Assembly: GCA_016709545.1 (NCBI GenBank)
Contig: JADJMO010000026.1
Span: 62,001 to 126,000, forward strand
Direction of reading: 5' to 3'
DNA: 64,000 nucleotides
Source: Myxococcales bacterium
GTDB lineage: Bacteria > Myxococcota_A > Polyangia > Polyangiales > JADJMO01
Part shown: piece by piece, positions 38,755 through 46,823 of the stretch
Numbering within the stretch: the stretch's first letter is position 1
Layout: each line of letters starts with the position of its first letter
Position numbers and translations under genes: made by a program
Notes under the pieces: model-generated
What the model was told of the DNA's origin: nothing
The model's database searches: none
Seen by the model: the letters and a program-made list of their open reading frames with translations, nothing else

Positions 38755-41700
38755 GTGCGGGGGGCGCTCATCGGTTCCGAGCTCGGGGGGCGGTATCGCA
38801 TCGTCCGTCGGATCGGCGCGGGCGGGATGGGCACCGTCTACGAGGCCGTCGTCCGCAACACCGGGGCGCGCGTCGCGATCAAGACCCTGCACGCCGGTGA
38901 GGGCGGGCACCAGAAGGCCGCCCGTTTCCGCCGGGAGGCGCGCGCGATCGCGGCGATCGAGCACCCCGCGGTCATCCGCACGTTCGACGTCGGCACCACC
39001 GAGGACGGCTCGCCGTACCTCGTCATGGAGCTGCTCTCGGGGCGCACCCTCGCGAGCCTCGTCGAGCGCGTCGGCAAGCTCCCGGTCCCGGTGGCCCTCG
39101 CGATCGTCGAGCAGGTGCTCGAGGGCCTCGTCGCCGCGCACGTGGCCGGCGTCGTCCACCGCGACCTGAAGCCCGAGAACGTGTTCCTGCACGTGGGCGC
39201 CACCACGACCGGTCCGCGCGCCACGGTGAAGATCGTCGATTTCGGGATCGCCAAGCTCGTCGAGGGCCTCGAGACCGCGCGGTTGACCGCGACCGGCACC
39301 GTGCTCGGGACGCCGGAGTACATGTCGCCCGAGCAGGCCGCGGGGGGCGCCGTCGACGCGCGCGCCGACGTCTACGCGACGGGTCTCCTCGCCTACGAGA
39401 TGCTCTGTGGTCGGCGCCCCTACGCCGACCTGCCGCCGCAGCGGATCTTCGCGGCCATCCTCTCGGGCGCCGCGCCCGCGCTGTCCGAGCGGGACGCGAC
39501 GCTGCCGCCCAAGATCGTCGCCTGGGTCGAGCGCGCGATGGCGCGGGACCCAGCGGCTCGCTTCCCGAGCGCCCCCGCGGCCCTCAGCGCGCTCCGGGCC
39601 ACGTTCGCCGACCAGCGCCTGCAGGCGGCGATCGCCGAAGCGCGCACGAGCCTCACCGATCTCGTCGACGCCGAGCCGAGCTCACGCGCGGAGCCGCCCA
39701 CGGTCGGCCAGGTCACCCCGCGCCACGAGGCCCACCCGTCGGTCCACATGCAGCGTCGCACCATGGTGACGGCGTTCGTCACCGGCGTGGTGGTCGCCAC
39801 GGTGATGGACGGGTTCACCCTCGGCCCGAGCCTGCGTCACCTGCCCTTCTCTCTCCTCGGCACCGGGGCGGGCGTGATGCTCGGATCGATCCTGCTCGGG
39901 CTCGCGTGGTCCGCGGTCGCGCTCGGCGCGCCGATCGCGCGCGTGTCCGAGTCGGCGGGGGCGGTCGTGGCGCTCGGCGCCTCGCAGGCCGTGCACCACT
40001 TCTACCTCGCCCTCCTCGCCATCGGCCCGGGTCTTTCGCCCAACCCCTGGGTGCGCAGCGTCGGGCTCGGCGCCGCCGCGCTCGCGATCCCGGCCGCCTT
40101 CGCGCTCACCCGCGGCCAGCTCGGCGCACGGGCGCACCCGCTCGAGGGCTGGACCTACGCCGCGGCGATCGGCCTCGGCGTCGTGGCGAGCCGCGCGAGC
40201 TCGGCGCTGCTCTTCGTCGCGGCGATCTCGCTCGTCGTGTCTCTCGGCTCCGCGTGGGCGCTCATCCGCGCCGCGCGCGGCATCACCGACGTGGACCGCG
40301 CGCGAAGGGTGCGCAGCACCGCGCTCGGCCTCGCCCTCCACGGGATCCTCCTCTCGGCGAAGCTCCTGCCCATGCTCGGGGCCACGCTGCAGGTGTTCTC
40401 GCTGGTGGGCCTGTTCCCGATCGGCCTCGTCGCCTACGGCGTGCTCGGCATCGACACGGTCGCGCGCGAGGCCCGGCGCACGACGCAGGCCATCGCGCTG
40501 TTCTCCCGCTTCGCGACGATGCTGCTCGGGGTCTACGTCGCCGCGTTCCTCGTGCTCGCGGCGCAGCACTTCGACAAGCGCACCGACCTGTTCGCGCTCG
40601 CGCCGCCGCTCATCACCGCCGCGGTCGCCCTCGTGCTCGCCTGGCGCATCTTCGCGGTCGAGGCGCCCACCCTGCGCACGTGGCTCACGGGCCTCGCCCT
40701 CGGCGCGATGGGCGTGCTCAAGCTCACGTGGGCCTACGGGGCGATGGCGCCGATGGGCAACCGCTTCGCGGACGACGCGGGCATCGTCTGGTTCTCGCGT
40801 GCGGCAAACACGTGGTTCGTGTTCTACCCGCCGCTCGTCGTGCACCTCTGTCGCCTCGTGACCAAGCGCGAGGGCGACCGGTGGGTGCTGTTCACCGCCT
40901 ATGCGCTGCCGCTGCTCGTGGCGCCGATCACGCTGTCGGAGGGGTTCTTCCCCAAGGCGCAGACCTTCTGGTTCGGCACCATCGTGCAGGGTGGGTGGGG
41001 CTACGCGTTCTTCTACTCCGTGGCCGGCGGCTGCTTCGCCTACGTGCTCGTGCTCGTGCTCGGCAGCCTCCGCCACGTCGACGGGCCCGACCGCGCGACG
41101 CGCCAGCTGGTCGCCGTGGGCCTCATCGGCACGAGCGCGCTCCTGATCATGGACGGCGTGCCGGTCGCCGGCACCAGCGTCTACCCGTTCGGCAACTTCG
41201 CCTTCGTCCCGCTCGTGGTGCTCGCGTACGGCCTGCTCCGCGGCGAGATCCCCGAGCTCTCCACGTTCGTGCGCCGTGGCCTCCTGCACACCGCGCTGTC
41301 CGCGCTGCTCGCGGTGTGCGCCGGCGCGCTGCTCGTCAGCGTCCTGCGCTACACCCGCTCGTCGAACCCGCTCGTCGGCGCGACGGCGGCGGTGCTGGTG
41401 GTGCTCGTGACCATCGAGCCGCTCCGTCGCCTCGGTCAGGCCGGCATCGATCGCATCCTCGGCACGCAGTTCGACGACCACGGCGCGATCGAGCGCCTCG
41501 GCCGGGTCGCCGGCACGCTCGAGGGCCCGCGCGCGCTCGCGGACGAGGCGGCGCGCCTGCTCGCCGAGGTGACCCGCGCGCCGCGCGTGGTGGCGCTGCT
41601 CGACGACGGAGACGGGAGGCTCACGAGCGGGTCGCTGCAGCTCCTGCCCGACGACCCGGCGCTGCGCGAGATCCGTCGCACCTCGGCGCCGTTGCGGTGC

Positions 41701-42063
41701 GGACCGGACGCGACGTTCTCGGTTCCCGGTCCGCTCGCCTCGCTCGGTCGGGACCTGATCCTCGTGCCGCTCGGCACCTCGACCGGATTCCTCGGCGCGC
41801 TCGTGGTCGCGCCCTCCCGGAGCGAGCCGCTCGTGGTGCCCGCCGCGCGCCGGTTCCTGCACGCCTACGCGGATCTGGCCGCGCTCCTGGTCGATCGCGC
41901 GACCGTCCACGAGCGCGTCGACGAGGAGGTGGAGCGTCGGACCCGCGCCCTCGCCGAGGTGGTCGCCGAGCTCGAGCGCACGAGCGGGGAGCGCACCCAG
42001 ACGATCACCGAGGACGAGCCGTCGCCGGGCGCCGCGGTCACGCTGCAAGAGGGCACGGGCTAG
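38755..42063 (+). CDS. Ser/Thr protein kinase fused to a polytopic membrane region and a GAF-like domain
   Basis: A 1,102-residue protein starting at GTG 38755. Residues about 12-275 are a Hanks kinase: IGAGGMGTVYEA, VAIKTLHA, VVHRDLKPENVF, VDFGIAKLV, GTPEYMSPEQA. About 340-890 contain roughly 14 transmembrane segments, in outline like the N-terminal membrane halves of 7TM histidine kinases. About 905-1055 look like a GAF domain (ALADEAARLLAEVTRAPRVVALL, DLILVPLGTSTGFLGALVVA), followed by a coiled coil (ERVDEEVERRTRALAEVVAELE) where a histidine kinase would normally begin. No HATPase is present, so the kinase appears to replace it as output. Start is backed by a leaderless -10. Confidence 0.85.
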   Translation: MRGALIGSELGGRYRIVRRIGAGGMGTVYEAVVRNTGARVAIKTLHAGEGGHQKAARFRREARAIAAIEHPAVIRTFDVGTTEDGSPYLVMELLSGRTLASLVERVGKLPVPVALAIVEQVLEGLVAAHVAGVVHRDLKPENVFLHVGATTTGPRATVKIVDFGIAKLVEGLETARLTATGTVLGTPEYMSPEQAAGGAVDARADVYATGLLAYEMLCGRRPYADLPPQRIFAAILSGAAPALSERDATLPPKIVAWVERAMARDPAARFPSAPAALSALRATFADQRLQAAIAEARTSLTDLVDAEPSSRAEPPTVGQVTPRHEAHPSVHMQRRTMVTAFVTGVVVATVMDGFTLGPSLRHLPFSLLGTGAGVMLGSILLGLAWSAVALGAPIARVSESAGAVVALGASQAVHHFYLALLAIGPGLSPNPWVRSVGLGAAALAIPAAFALTRGQLGARAHPLEGWTYAAAIGLGVVASRASSALLFVAAISLVVSLGSAWALIRAARGITDVDRARRVRSTALGLALHGILLSAKLLPMLGATLQVFSLVGLFPIGLVAYGVLGIDTVAREARRTTQAIALFSRFATMLLGVYVAAFLVLAAQHFDKRTDLFALAPPLITAAVALVLAWRIFAVEAPTLRTWLTGLALGAMGVLKLTWAYGAMAPMGNRFADDAGIVWFSRAANTWFVFYPPLVVHLCRLVTKREGDRWVLFTAYALPLLVAPITLSEGFFPKAQTFWFGTIVQGGWGYAFFYSVAGGCFAYVLVLVLGSLRHVDGPDRATRQLVAVGLIGTSALLIMDGVPVAGTSVYPFGNFAFVPLVVLAYGLLRGEIPELSTFVRRGLLHTALSALLAVCAGALLVSVLRYTRSSNPLVGATAAVLVVLVTIEPLRRLGQAGIDRILGTQFDDHGAIERLGRVAGTLEGPRALADEAARLLAEVTRAPRVVALLDDGDGRLTSGSLQLLPDDPALREIRRTSAPLRCGPDATFSVPGPLASLGRDLILVPLGTSTGFLGALVVAPSRSEPLVVPAARRFLHAYADLAALLVDRATVHERVDEEVERRTRALAEVVAELERTSGERTQTITEDEPSPGAAVTLQEGTG

Positions 42064-43346
42064 GGATCGAAGGTGACCACGGCGCGCATGCCGAAGTGGT
42101 CACTGAGATACTCGAACGGGGTCGCGAGCTTGGTGTCGAACGTGCACGTGGTCGACTTCACGCGGCTCTTGTCCACGCCACCGAGGTAGATGTGGTCGAG
42201 CCAGGTGTTCTCGCCCCCTCCAGTGAGCGGGTTGTACTTGCAGAACGTGCACTTGGGCACGTACCCCGGAGCGAGAGCCTCGACGTAGACCTTGCCGAGC
42301 GACTCGAGCACGTAGGCCCCGTATCCCTCGATGGCCGCGCCTTCGGCGGGCGGCGAGGCGATGGCCGGTGACGCGTTCAGATCGCCGAGGAAGATCACCC
42401 GGTTCTTGGACGCCTTGGCCCAAGCGAGGATCGCGTCGATCTGCAGCTTCTGCTCGGCCTCCCAGCGCTTCGGGGTCGAGGTCTCGCCGCCGCTCCACGG
42501 GCAGGTGTAGGGCAAGGTGCCGTCGTTGTTCACGGGCGAGAGGTGGTTGCAGTAGACGTCGACCTTGGCGCCGTTCGTCAGCGTCGCGGTGGCGCGCGTG
42601 ACCGAGCGCTGCTGCCAGCAACCCGGCACCACGAGCTGCGCGACGTCGGTGAGGGCGTGCTTCGACAGCAAGAGCGGGCTCGCCTGGCCGCCGTAGCCGA
42701 GCGCGAGGCCCTTGCTCGTCTTGCAGGTCGGCGCGACCGTGGCGAGCTTCTCGGACACCATGTTGGAGACGACGCAGCCGTAGCAACCCGCGTCGGGCGC
42801 GCCGAGGAGCGGGGCCACCGTGGCGATGCACTTGTCCTTGGCGCAGGCCGTGCTGGTGAGCTTGCCGTCGGCGGTCGAGCAGTTGTCGATCAGGCACTTC
42901 GCCACGTCGTCGGCCTCCTTCTCGAGCCCGGCGCACGGCGCGGTGGTCGGCGCGGGCGGGGTCGGCGTGACGTCGTACTTCGTGCTGCGGTCCGTCTTCG
43001 GCCACGCGCTGTACGGGTAGTTCGCCTTCATGGCCGCGGCGATCGCCACCTTGTCCGCCTCCTGCCAGACCTCCTGCAGGCACGCGATGTCGCCAGCGAG
43101 CTTGCCGAGCTCGGCGACGATCAAGGGTCGCCGCTCGGCCGCGTACTCCACGGCGGCCCCTGCGAGCGCCACGTTGTAGGTGTCGATCTGCAGATCGACC
43201 GGGCCGCTCACGAGCGTGTCGGCCGCGTCGCCGCCCGTGTCGCCGGTCACCCCCGTGTCCGGGGTGGGCTTGTCGTCGTCGCTGCCGCACCCGACCAGCA
43301 CGGCACTCGCGACCATCATCCTCGAGAGAGCGTGTTTCGCGTTCAT
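42060..43346 (-). CDS. Secreted endonuclease/exonuclease/phosphatase-family lipoprotein
   Basis: A 428-residue lipoprotein (lipobox LVGC at residues 17-20) of the DNase I/sphingomyelinase-like EEP superfamily. Catalytic segments: IDTYNVALAG, ACLQEVW (metal-binding Glu), VYCNHLSP, FLGDLNASP (Asp/Asn pair) and YLSDHFGMRAVV (terminal Asp-His). A Cys-rich insertion of about 90 residues (CAGLEKEADD to CYGCVVSN) splits the core and may be specific to this lineage. Likely substrates are sphingomyelin-type lipids or nucleic acids outside the cell. Its end overlaps the convergent kinase gene by 4 bp. Confidence 0.85.
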   Translation of the reverse strand: MNAKHALSRMMVASAVLVGCGSDDDKPTPDTGVTGDTGGDAADTLVSGPVDLQIDTYNVALAGAAVEYAAERRPLIVAELGKLAGDIACLQEVWQEADKVAIAAAMKANYPYSAWPKTDRSTKYDVTPTPPAPTTAPCAGLEKEADDVAKCLIDNCSTADGKLTSTACAKDKCIATVAPLLGAPDAGCYGCVVSNMVSEKLATVAPTCKTSKGLALGYGGQASPLLLSKHALTDVAQLVVPGCWQQRSVTRATATLTNGAKVDVYCNHLSPVNNDGTLPYTCPWSGGETSTPKRWEAEQKLQIDAILAWAKASKNRVIFLGDLNASPAIASPPAEGAAIEGYGAYVLESLGKVYVEALAPGYVPKCTFCKYNPLTGGGENTWLDHIYLGGVDKSRVKSTTCTFDTKLATPFEYLSDHFGMRAVVTFDP

Positions 43347-43352
43347 GTCTGC

Positions 43353-43358
43353 ACGCTA
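43353..43358 (-). promoter_or_regulatory. Candidate leaderless -10 box (TAGCGT)
   Basis: On the minus strand TAGCGT ends exactly 6 nt before the ATG at 43346. No ribosome-binding site is visible. Confidence 0.5.
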
Positions 43359-43440
43359 CGCCGCGCCTGCCTGCGCGGGCCATGGTCATTTCTCCGATGC
43401 CACCCTTGCCAGTCATCGCCTGCTCGGTGAGGCTCTCCCC

Positions 43441-44070
43441 GTGGCCAACGCGTTCGCGCTCCGACTCGACGCCCTCGTCGGCGCCCGACTCGGGCCGCGC
43501 CTGACCGCCGCGGGATTCGGCAAGTCGCGCCGCACGTTTCGTCGCAGCCGTGGCCCGCTGATCGACATCTTCCAGGTCCAGGCGAGCCAGTGGGGGTCGG
43601 TCGACGAGGGGCGGTTCACCATCAACCTCGCCATCTACGTGCCGGGCATTTTCACCGCGCTCGGCGAGACGTCGCACGCCGAGCCCCCGGAGTACGTCGG
43701 GCACGTGCGGCGGCGCATCGGGGATTTCGAGAGCCCGAAGCAGGATCGCTGGTGGGAGCTCCGCGCCACGACCGACCTCGTGGCCCTCGCCGCCGTGCTG
43801 GAGACCACGTGGCTCGAGAAGGTCGACCCCTGGTTCGGGCGCATCGCCACCCTCGAGGACGTGCGGCGCAACTGGTCGAGCGCGGCCAACGACGTCCAGG
43901 GGGTGGTCCTCTCGTTCCTGCTCGGCGACCTCGACAGCGCGCGACTCGACCTGCGGGTGCTGATGCAGACGCTCCCCCCCGAGGCCAGCGAGGAGCGCGC
44001 GCGCGCCCAGCGGTTCGCGGCCGAGCACGGGCTCACCTCCGACCAGCTGGTCGACTCGAGCCGCGACTAG
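43441..44070 (+). CDS. DUF4304-like protein
   Basis: About 209 residues starting at GTG 43441. The pattern LTAAGFGKSRRTFRRSRGPLIDIFQVQASQWGS followed by FTINLAIYVPGI matches the DUF4304 family (uncharacterised, cytoplasmic, often in mixed neighbourhoods). No catalytic residues are known for the family. Length is typical. The next gene starts 35 bp downstream on the same strand. Confidence 0.7.
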   Translation: MANAFALRLDALVGARLGPRLTAAGFGKSRRTFRRSRGPLIDIFQVQASQWGSVDEGRFTINLAIYVPGIFTALGETSHAEPPEYVGHVRRRIGDFESPKQDRWWELRATTDLVALAAVLETTWLEKVDPWFGRIATLEDVRRNWSSAANDVQGVVLSFLLGDLDSARLDLRVLMQTLPPEASEERARAQRFAAEHGLTSDQLVDSSRD

Positions 44071-44105
44071 CGAACCGTCGACACCCCGCGGTGGCTCTCA
44101 CGAAC

Positions 44106-44649
44106 ATGCGTCTCGCCGTGGCGACGGTCTCTCTCTCGGTCCTCCTCGGGTGCAAGGCCGCAGCGCCGGTCGACGCGGGCCCGGCCGCCGCGGAAGAACG
44201 CGCGCGCGGTGCTCGCGCCGTTCAAGGCCTCGCTGAAGGAGGCCCTGCTCGGCGCGCTGAAGGACGGCCCCGAGAAGGCGGTCGAGGTGTGCGCGTCGGC
44301 CGCGCCGTCGCTCGCCAGGAGCGCCGCCAAGGACGGGGTCACCGTGGGCCGCACCTCGAGCAAGCTCCGCAACCCGGACAACGCGCCGAAGGCCTGGCTC
44401 GGCCCCGTGCTCGCGGAGTTCGAGAAGGCTCCGAGCGGCAGCGAGACCAAGAAGACGGTCCCGCTCGGCGGCGGTCGTTACGGCTACGCCGAGGCGATCT
44501 GGATCCAGGCCCCGTGCCTCGCTTGCCACGGCGCTGCGGTGGCTCCCTCGGTGAAGGCAGCGCTCTCCCGCTATCCGAAAGACGCCGCCACGGGCTACGC
44601 GCTCGGGGAGCTGCGCGGGGTGTTCTATGCGGAGATCGAGCCGCGCTAG
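44106..44649 (+). CDS. Haem-binding lipoprotein, Tll0287-like (DUF3365), frameshift near 44196-44209
   Basis: The N-terminus (MRLAVATVSLSVLLGC, lipobox LLGC) is in one frame; from about 44209 the conserved domain continues in another (LAPFKASLKEALLG to the end). The domain has the c-type haem motif CLACH in WIQAPCLACHG and the typical SSKLRNPDNAPKAWL and GELRGVFYAEI of Tll0287/DUF3365 sensors or cytochromes. The break lies in a CGCGCGCG repeat; two extra bases restore one continuous protein of about 181 residues. A read error is likely. A haem-based redox or gas sensing role is inferred from the family only. Confidence 0.72.
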
Positions 44650-44652
44650 CCT
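44647..44652 (+). promoter_or_regulatory. Candidate leaderless -10 box (TAGCCT)
   Basis: TAGCCT begins with the stop codon of the haem-binding gene and ends exactly 6 nt before the GTG at 44659. Confidence 0.45.
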
Positions 44653-44658
44653 GGGGGC

Positions 44659-45270
44659 GTGAGCAAGGTGTTCCCGGGCATCGATCGCGCGCTCGGCGCG
44701 TGGATCCGTCGGCAGGCGCTGTTCTTCGTGGGCACCGCGCCGCGGGCCGACGACGGGCACGTCAACGTCTCGCCCAAGGGGCCCATCGGCTCGCTCCGGG
44801 TGATCGATCCACAGACCGTGGCCTACCTGGACGTCGTGGGCAGCAGTGCCGAGACCATCGCCCATCTGCGCGAGAACGGGCGCATCGTGGTGATGCTCTG
44901 CGCGTTCGCTGGGCCGCCCAGGATCGTCCGGCTGCACGGCCGTGGAGAGGTGCTCGAGCCGACCGACCCGGCGTTCGCTGCGCTGCTCGCGGCGCACGAG
45001 TTCGCCGACGCGGGCCTGCCCGAGGCGCGGCGGGCGATGGTCGTGGTGCGGCTCGATCGCATCAGCGACTCGTGCGGCTATGGCGTACCCCGCCTCGACT
45101 ACGTGGGCGAGCGCCCCCAGATGGCCGCGTGGGGCCGCAAGAAGCTGCGCGCCGGGGGCGCCGCCGCGATCGCCGAGTACCAGAGCGTGAAGAACGCGCG
45201 CAGCATCGACGGCCTGCCCGCGCTGCCGCTCGAGCCGCCGAAGCCGAGAAAACGCGCTAGGCCGCGTTGA
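44659..45270 (+). CDS. Pyridoxamine 5'-phosphate oxidase-family (FMN split-barrel) protein
   Basis: A 203-residue split-barrel flavin- or F420-type protein. Typical signatures: FFVGTAPRADDGHVNVSPKG, VAYLDVVGSSAETIAHLRENGRIVVMLCAF and RIVRLHGRGEVL, then SCGYGVPRLDYVGER. These proteins bind FMN and reduce or bind small molecules; the substrate is unknown. The C-terminal 30 residues are a basic Pro/Arg tail. The end overlaps the convergent small gene by 14 bp. Confidence 0.82.
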   Translation: MSKVFPGIDRALGAWIRRQALFFVGTAPRADDGHVNVSPKGPIGSLRVIDPQTVAYLDVVGSSAETIAHLRENGRIVVMLCAFAGPPRIVRLHGRGEVLEPTDPAFAALLAAHEFADAGLPEARRAMVVVRLDRISDSCGYGVPRLDYVGERPQMAAWGRKKLRAGGAAAIAEYQSVKNARSIDGLPALPLEPPKPRKRARPR

Positions 45271-45448
45271 CGTCGCCGCGCACGAGCCCGTACTGCGCGA
45301 GCATCACGGCGAGCGACGCGAAGCGGAACAGCGGCTCGTCGTCGACCACCACGAGGGCGCTGCCGTCGCTCGCGACCTCGACCTCGCAGCCAGCGAGGGA
45401 ATCGTTGCCGTGGGTGGAGCGCAGCGAGTAACGAATCGAACCAGTCAT
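45257..45448 (-). CDS. Small conserved-type hypothetical protein
   Basis: A 63-residue protein with alternating hydrophobic and polar strands (IRYSLRSTHG, CEVEVASDGSALVVVDDEPLFRFASLAVMLAQYGLV), suggesting one small alpha/beta domain. AAAGAG lies 4 nt upstream of the ATG as a short ribosome-binding site. No family is recognised. Its 3' end overlaps the convergent flavoprotein gene. Confidence 0.55.
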   Translation of the reverse strand: MTGSIRYSLRSTHGNDSLAGCEVEVASDGSALVVVDDEPLFRFASLAVMLAQYGLVRGDVNAA

Positions 45449-45577
45449 GAATCTCTTTCGCGCAAAGCCGGCGCGCGAAAGGAGTTCGAGCGAGCGGGAA
45501 CGACGACCCTAGCACGGGCGCACGCCGTACGCTTGCCGTTGACCAAGCGGTCACCGCCCGCCACTCTGTGGGCACTC

Positions 45578-46090
45578 ATGAAGATGCCCTGCCCCTCGTG
45601 CGGCGCGATTTGCTTCGCGCCGGGGACTTCCTCCGCAGAGAGGAGGGTGCGGTGCGCGATCTGTGGCACGCACGTCTCGCTGGGTGCCGGCGCCGAGGAG
45701 TCGCCGCACAGCGTCCCCCTGAGCGAGCCCCAGCGCGCCACGCCGATCCTCTCGCTGTCTCGCCTCGAGCCCGCGTCCGTCGCGGGTGGCCAGACGCTGC
45801 TCCTGCTCGAAGACGGCCGGATGGAGCTGCGCGCCATCGAGGGCGACGTGATCCTCGTCACCGGTCACGCCAGCCGCGCCACCGTCTCGGCGTGGCGCTC
45901 GCTGGTCGCTTCGCGGGCCCTCGAGGCCTTCACCGGCGCGACCGGCGATGCCTCCGAGGGGCGCCGCTACGACCTCGAGCTCGCCGGCAGCAAGCACTCG
46001 TGGACCGGCACGCCGACGGCGCCCTCGGCCACGCGCATCTGGTCGATGCTCACCGGCCTCTGGGGCATGGTCGCCGAGACCCCGCTCTAG
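45578..46090 (+). CDS. Zinc-ribbon protein of unknown function
   Basis: About 170 residues starting MKMPCPSCGA. The N-terminal Cys4 zinc ribbon (CPSCG ... RCAICGTHV) is of the MJ0042/rubredoxin-like type common in myxobacterial regulators. The rest (about 50-170) is a single folded domain with strands around TLLLLEDGRMELRAIEGDVILVTG. Start choice is uncertain: no ribosome-binding site is visible at 45578, and upstream starts would lack a family-like N-terminus. It ends 4 bp inside the convergent methyltransferase gene. Confidence 0.62.
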   Translation: MKMPCPSCGAICFAPGTSSAERRVRCAICGTHVSLGAGAEESPHSVPLSEPQRATPILSLSRLEPASVAGGQTLLLLEDGRMELRAIEGDVILVTGHASRATVSAWRSLVASRALEAFTGATGDASEGRRYDLELAGSKHSWTGTPTAPSATRIWSMLTGLWGMVAETPL

Positions 46091-46800
46091 CGAGACCGCA
46101 CGAGCCACGCGCGGAACTCGAGCTCGGCCCGCGCGGCGCGCAGGTCGGGCGCCTCGGTCCAGGCGATCCGCTCGCGTGCCCAGGCCTCGCGCGGGTCGCC
46201 GGGGTGGGCCTCGAGGAACGCGGCCAGGCTCGCGCACCAGGCACGTTCGTAGGCCAGCACGCGGTCGGGCCCGAGGCGGATCGAGGCCACGGCGTCGCTC
46301 GACAGCAGCGCTTCGACGTCGGCCGCGCGCGCCACCCCGAAGGCCTTCTCGGCGCGCGCGCCGGTGGCGACCAGCTCGGCGAGCAGGGTGTGGATCGCGA
46401 CGGGTCGGAGCGCCGCGCGGGCCTGACGCCAGCCCTCGAGGGCCTCGCCGAAGGCATGGACGGCGCCGACCACCGAGACCAGCGCGAGCCCGGTCGGTCG
46501 CTCGCGCGCGAGGTAGCTCTGGGCGTCGAGCGTGTGGAGCTCGATGCCCGCGAGGTGCCGGGTGCGCGCGCGCGCGGCCTCGGTCGCGCCGGGGGAAGCG
46601 TCGACGCTCGTCGCCGCGCACCCGAACCGCTCGGCGAGGAGCCGCGAGAGATCGGCGCGCCCACCCCCGAGATCGAGGGTGCGGTCGCCGGCGGTCAGCG
46701 CGACGGGCGCCAGCAGCGAGAGGAGCTCCACCTCGCTCAGCGGGTTCATGAACGGCATCGCCGCGTGTCCCACCAGAGAGAAGCGATCGCGAGGGCTCAC
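46087..46800 (-). CDS. SAM-dependent methyltransferase-like protein
   Basis: A 237-residue Rossmann-fold protein. Motif I is LDLGGGRADLSRLLAERFG with GGGRAD instead of the common GxGxG; motif II is ATSVDASPGATEAAR and motif IV SVVGAVHAFG. The C-terminal half is helical (AAFLEAHPGDPREAWARERIAW). It resembles small-molecule methyltransferases; substrate unknown. The GTG start at 46800 is preceded by TATCAT 7 nt upstream on the minus strand, so its promoter interlocks with that of the divergent lipoprotein gene. Confidence 0.78.
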   Translation of the reverse strand: MSPRDRFSLVGHAAMPFMNPLSEVELLSLLAPVALTAGDRTLDLGGGRADLSRLLAERFGCAATSVDASPGATEAARARTRHLAGIELHTLDAQSYLARERPTGLALVSVVGAVHAFGEALEGWRQARAALRPVAIHTLLAELVATGARAEKAFGVARAADVEALLSSDAVASIRLGPDRVLAYERAWCASLAAFLEAHPGDPREAWARERIAWTEAPDLRAARAELEFRAWLVRSR

Positions 46801-46807
46801 CCCTCCG

Positions 46808-46817
46808 ATGATACGCT
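46808..46817. promoter_or_regulatory. Interlocked divergent -10 boxes
   Basis: Minus-strand TATCAT (46808-46813) is 7 nt before GTG 46800; plus-strand TACGCT (46812-46817) is exactly 6 nt before ATG 46824. The two hexamers share two bases, so only one polymerase could open this site at a time. Confidence 0.5.
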
Positions 46818-46823
46818 CCCAGC

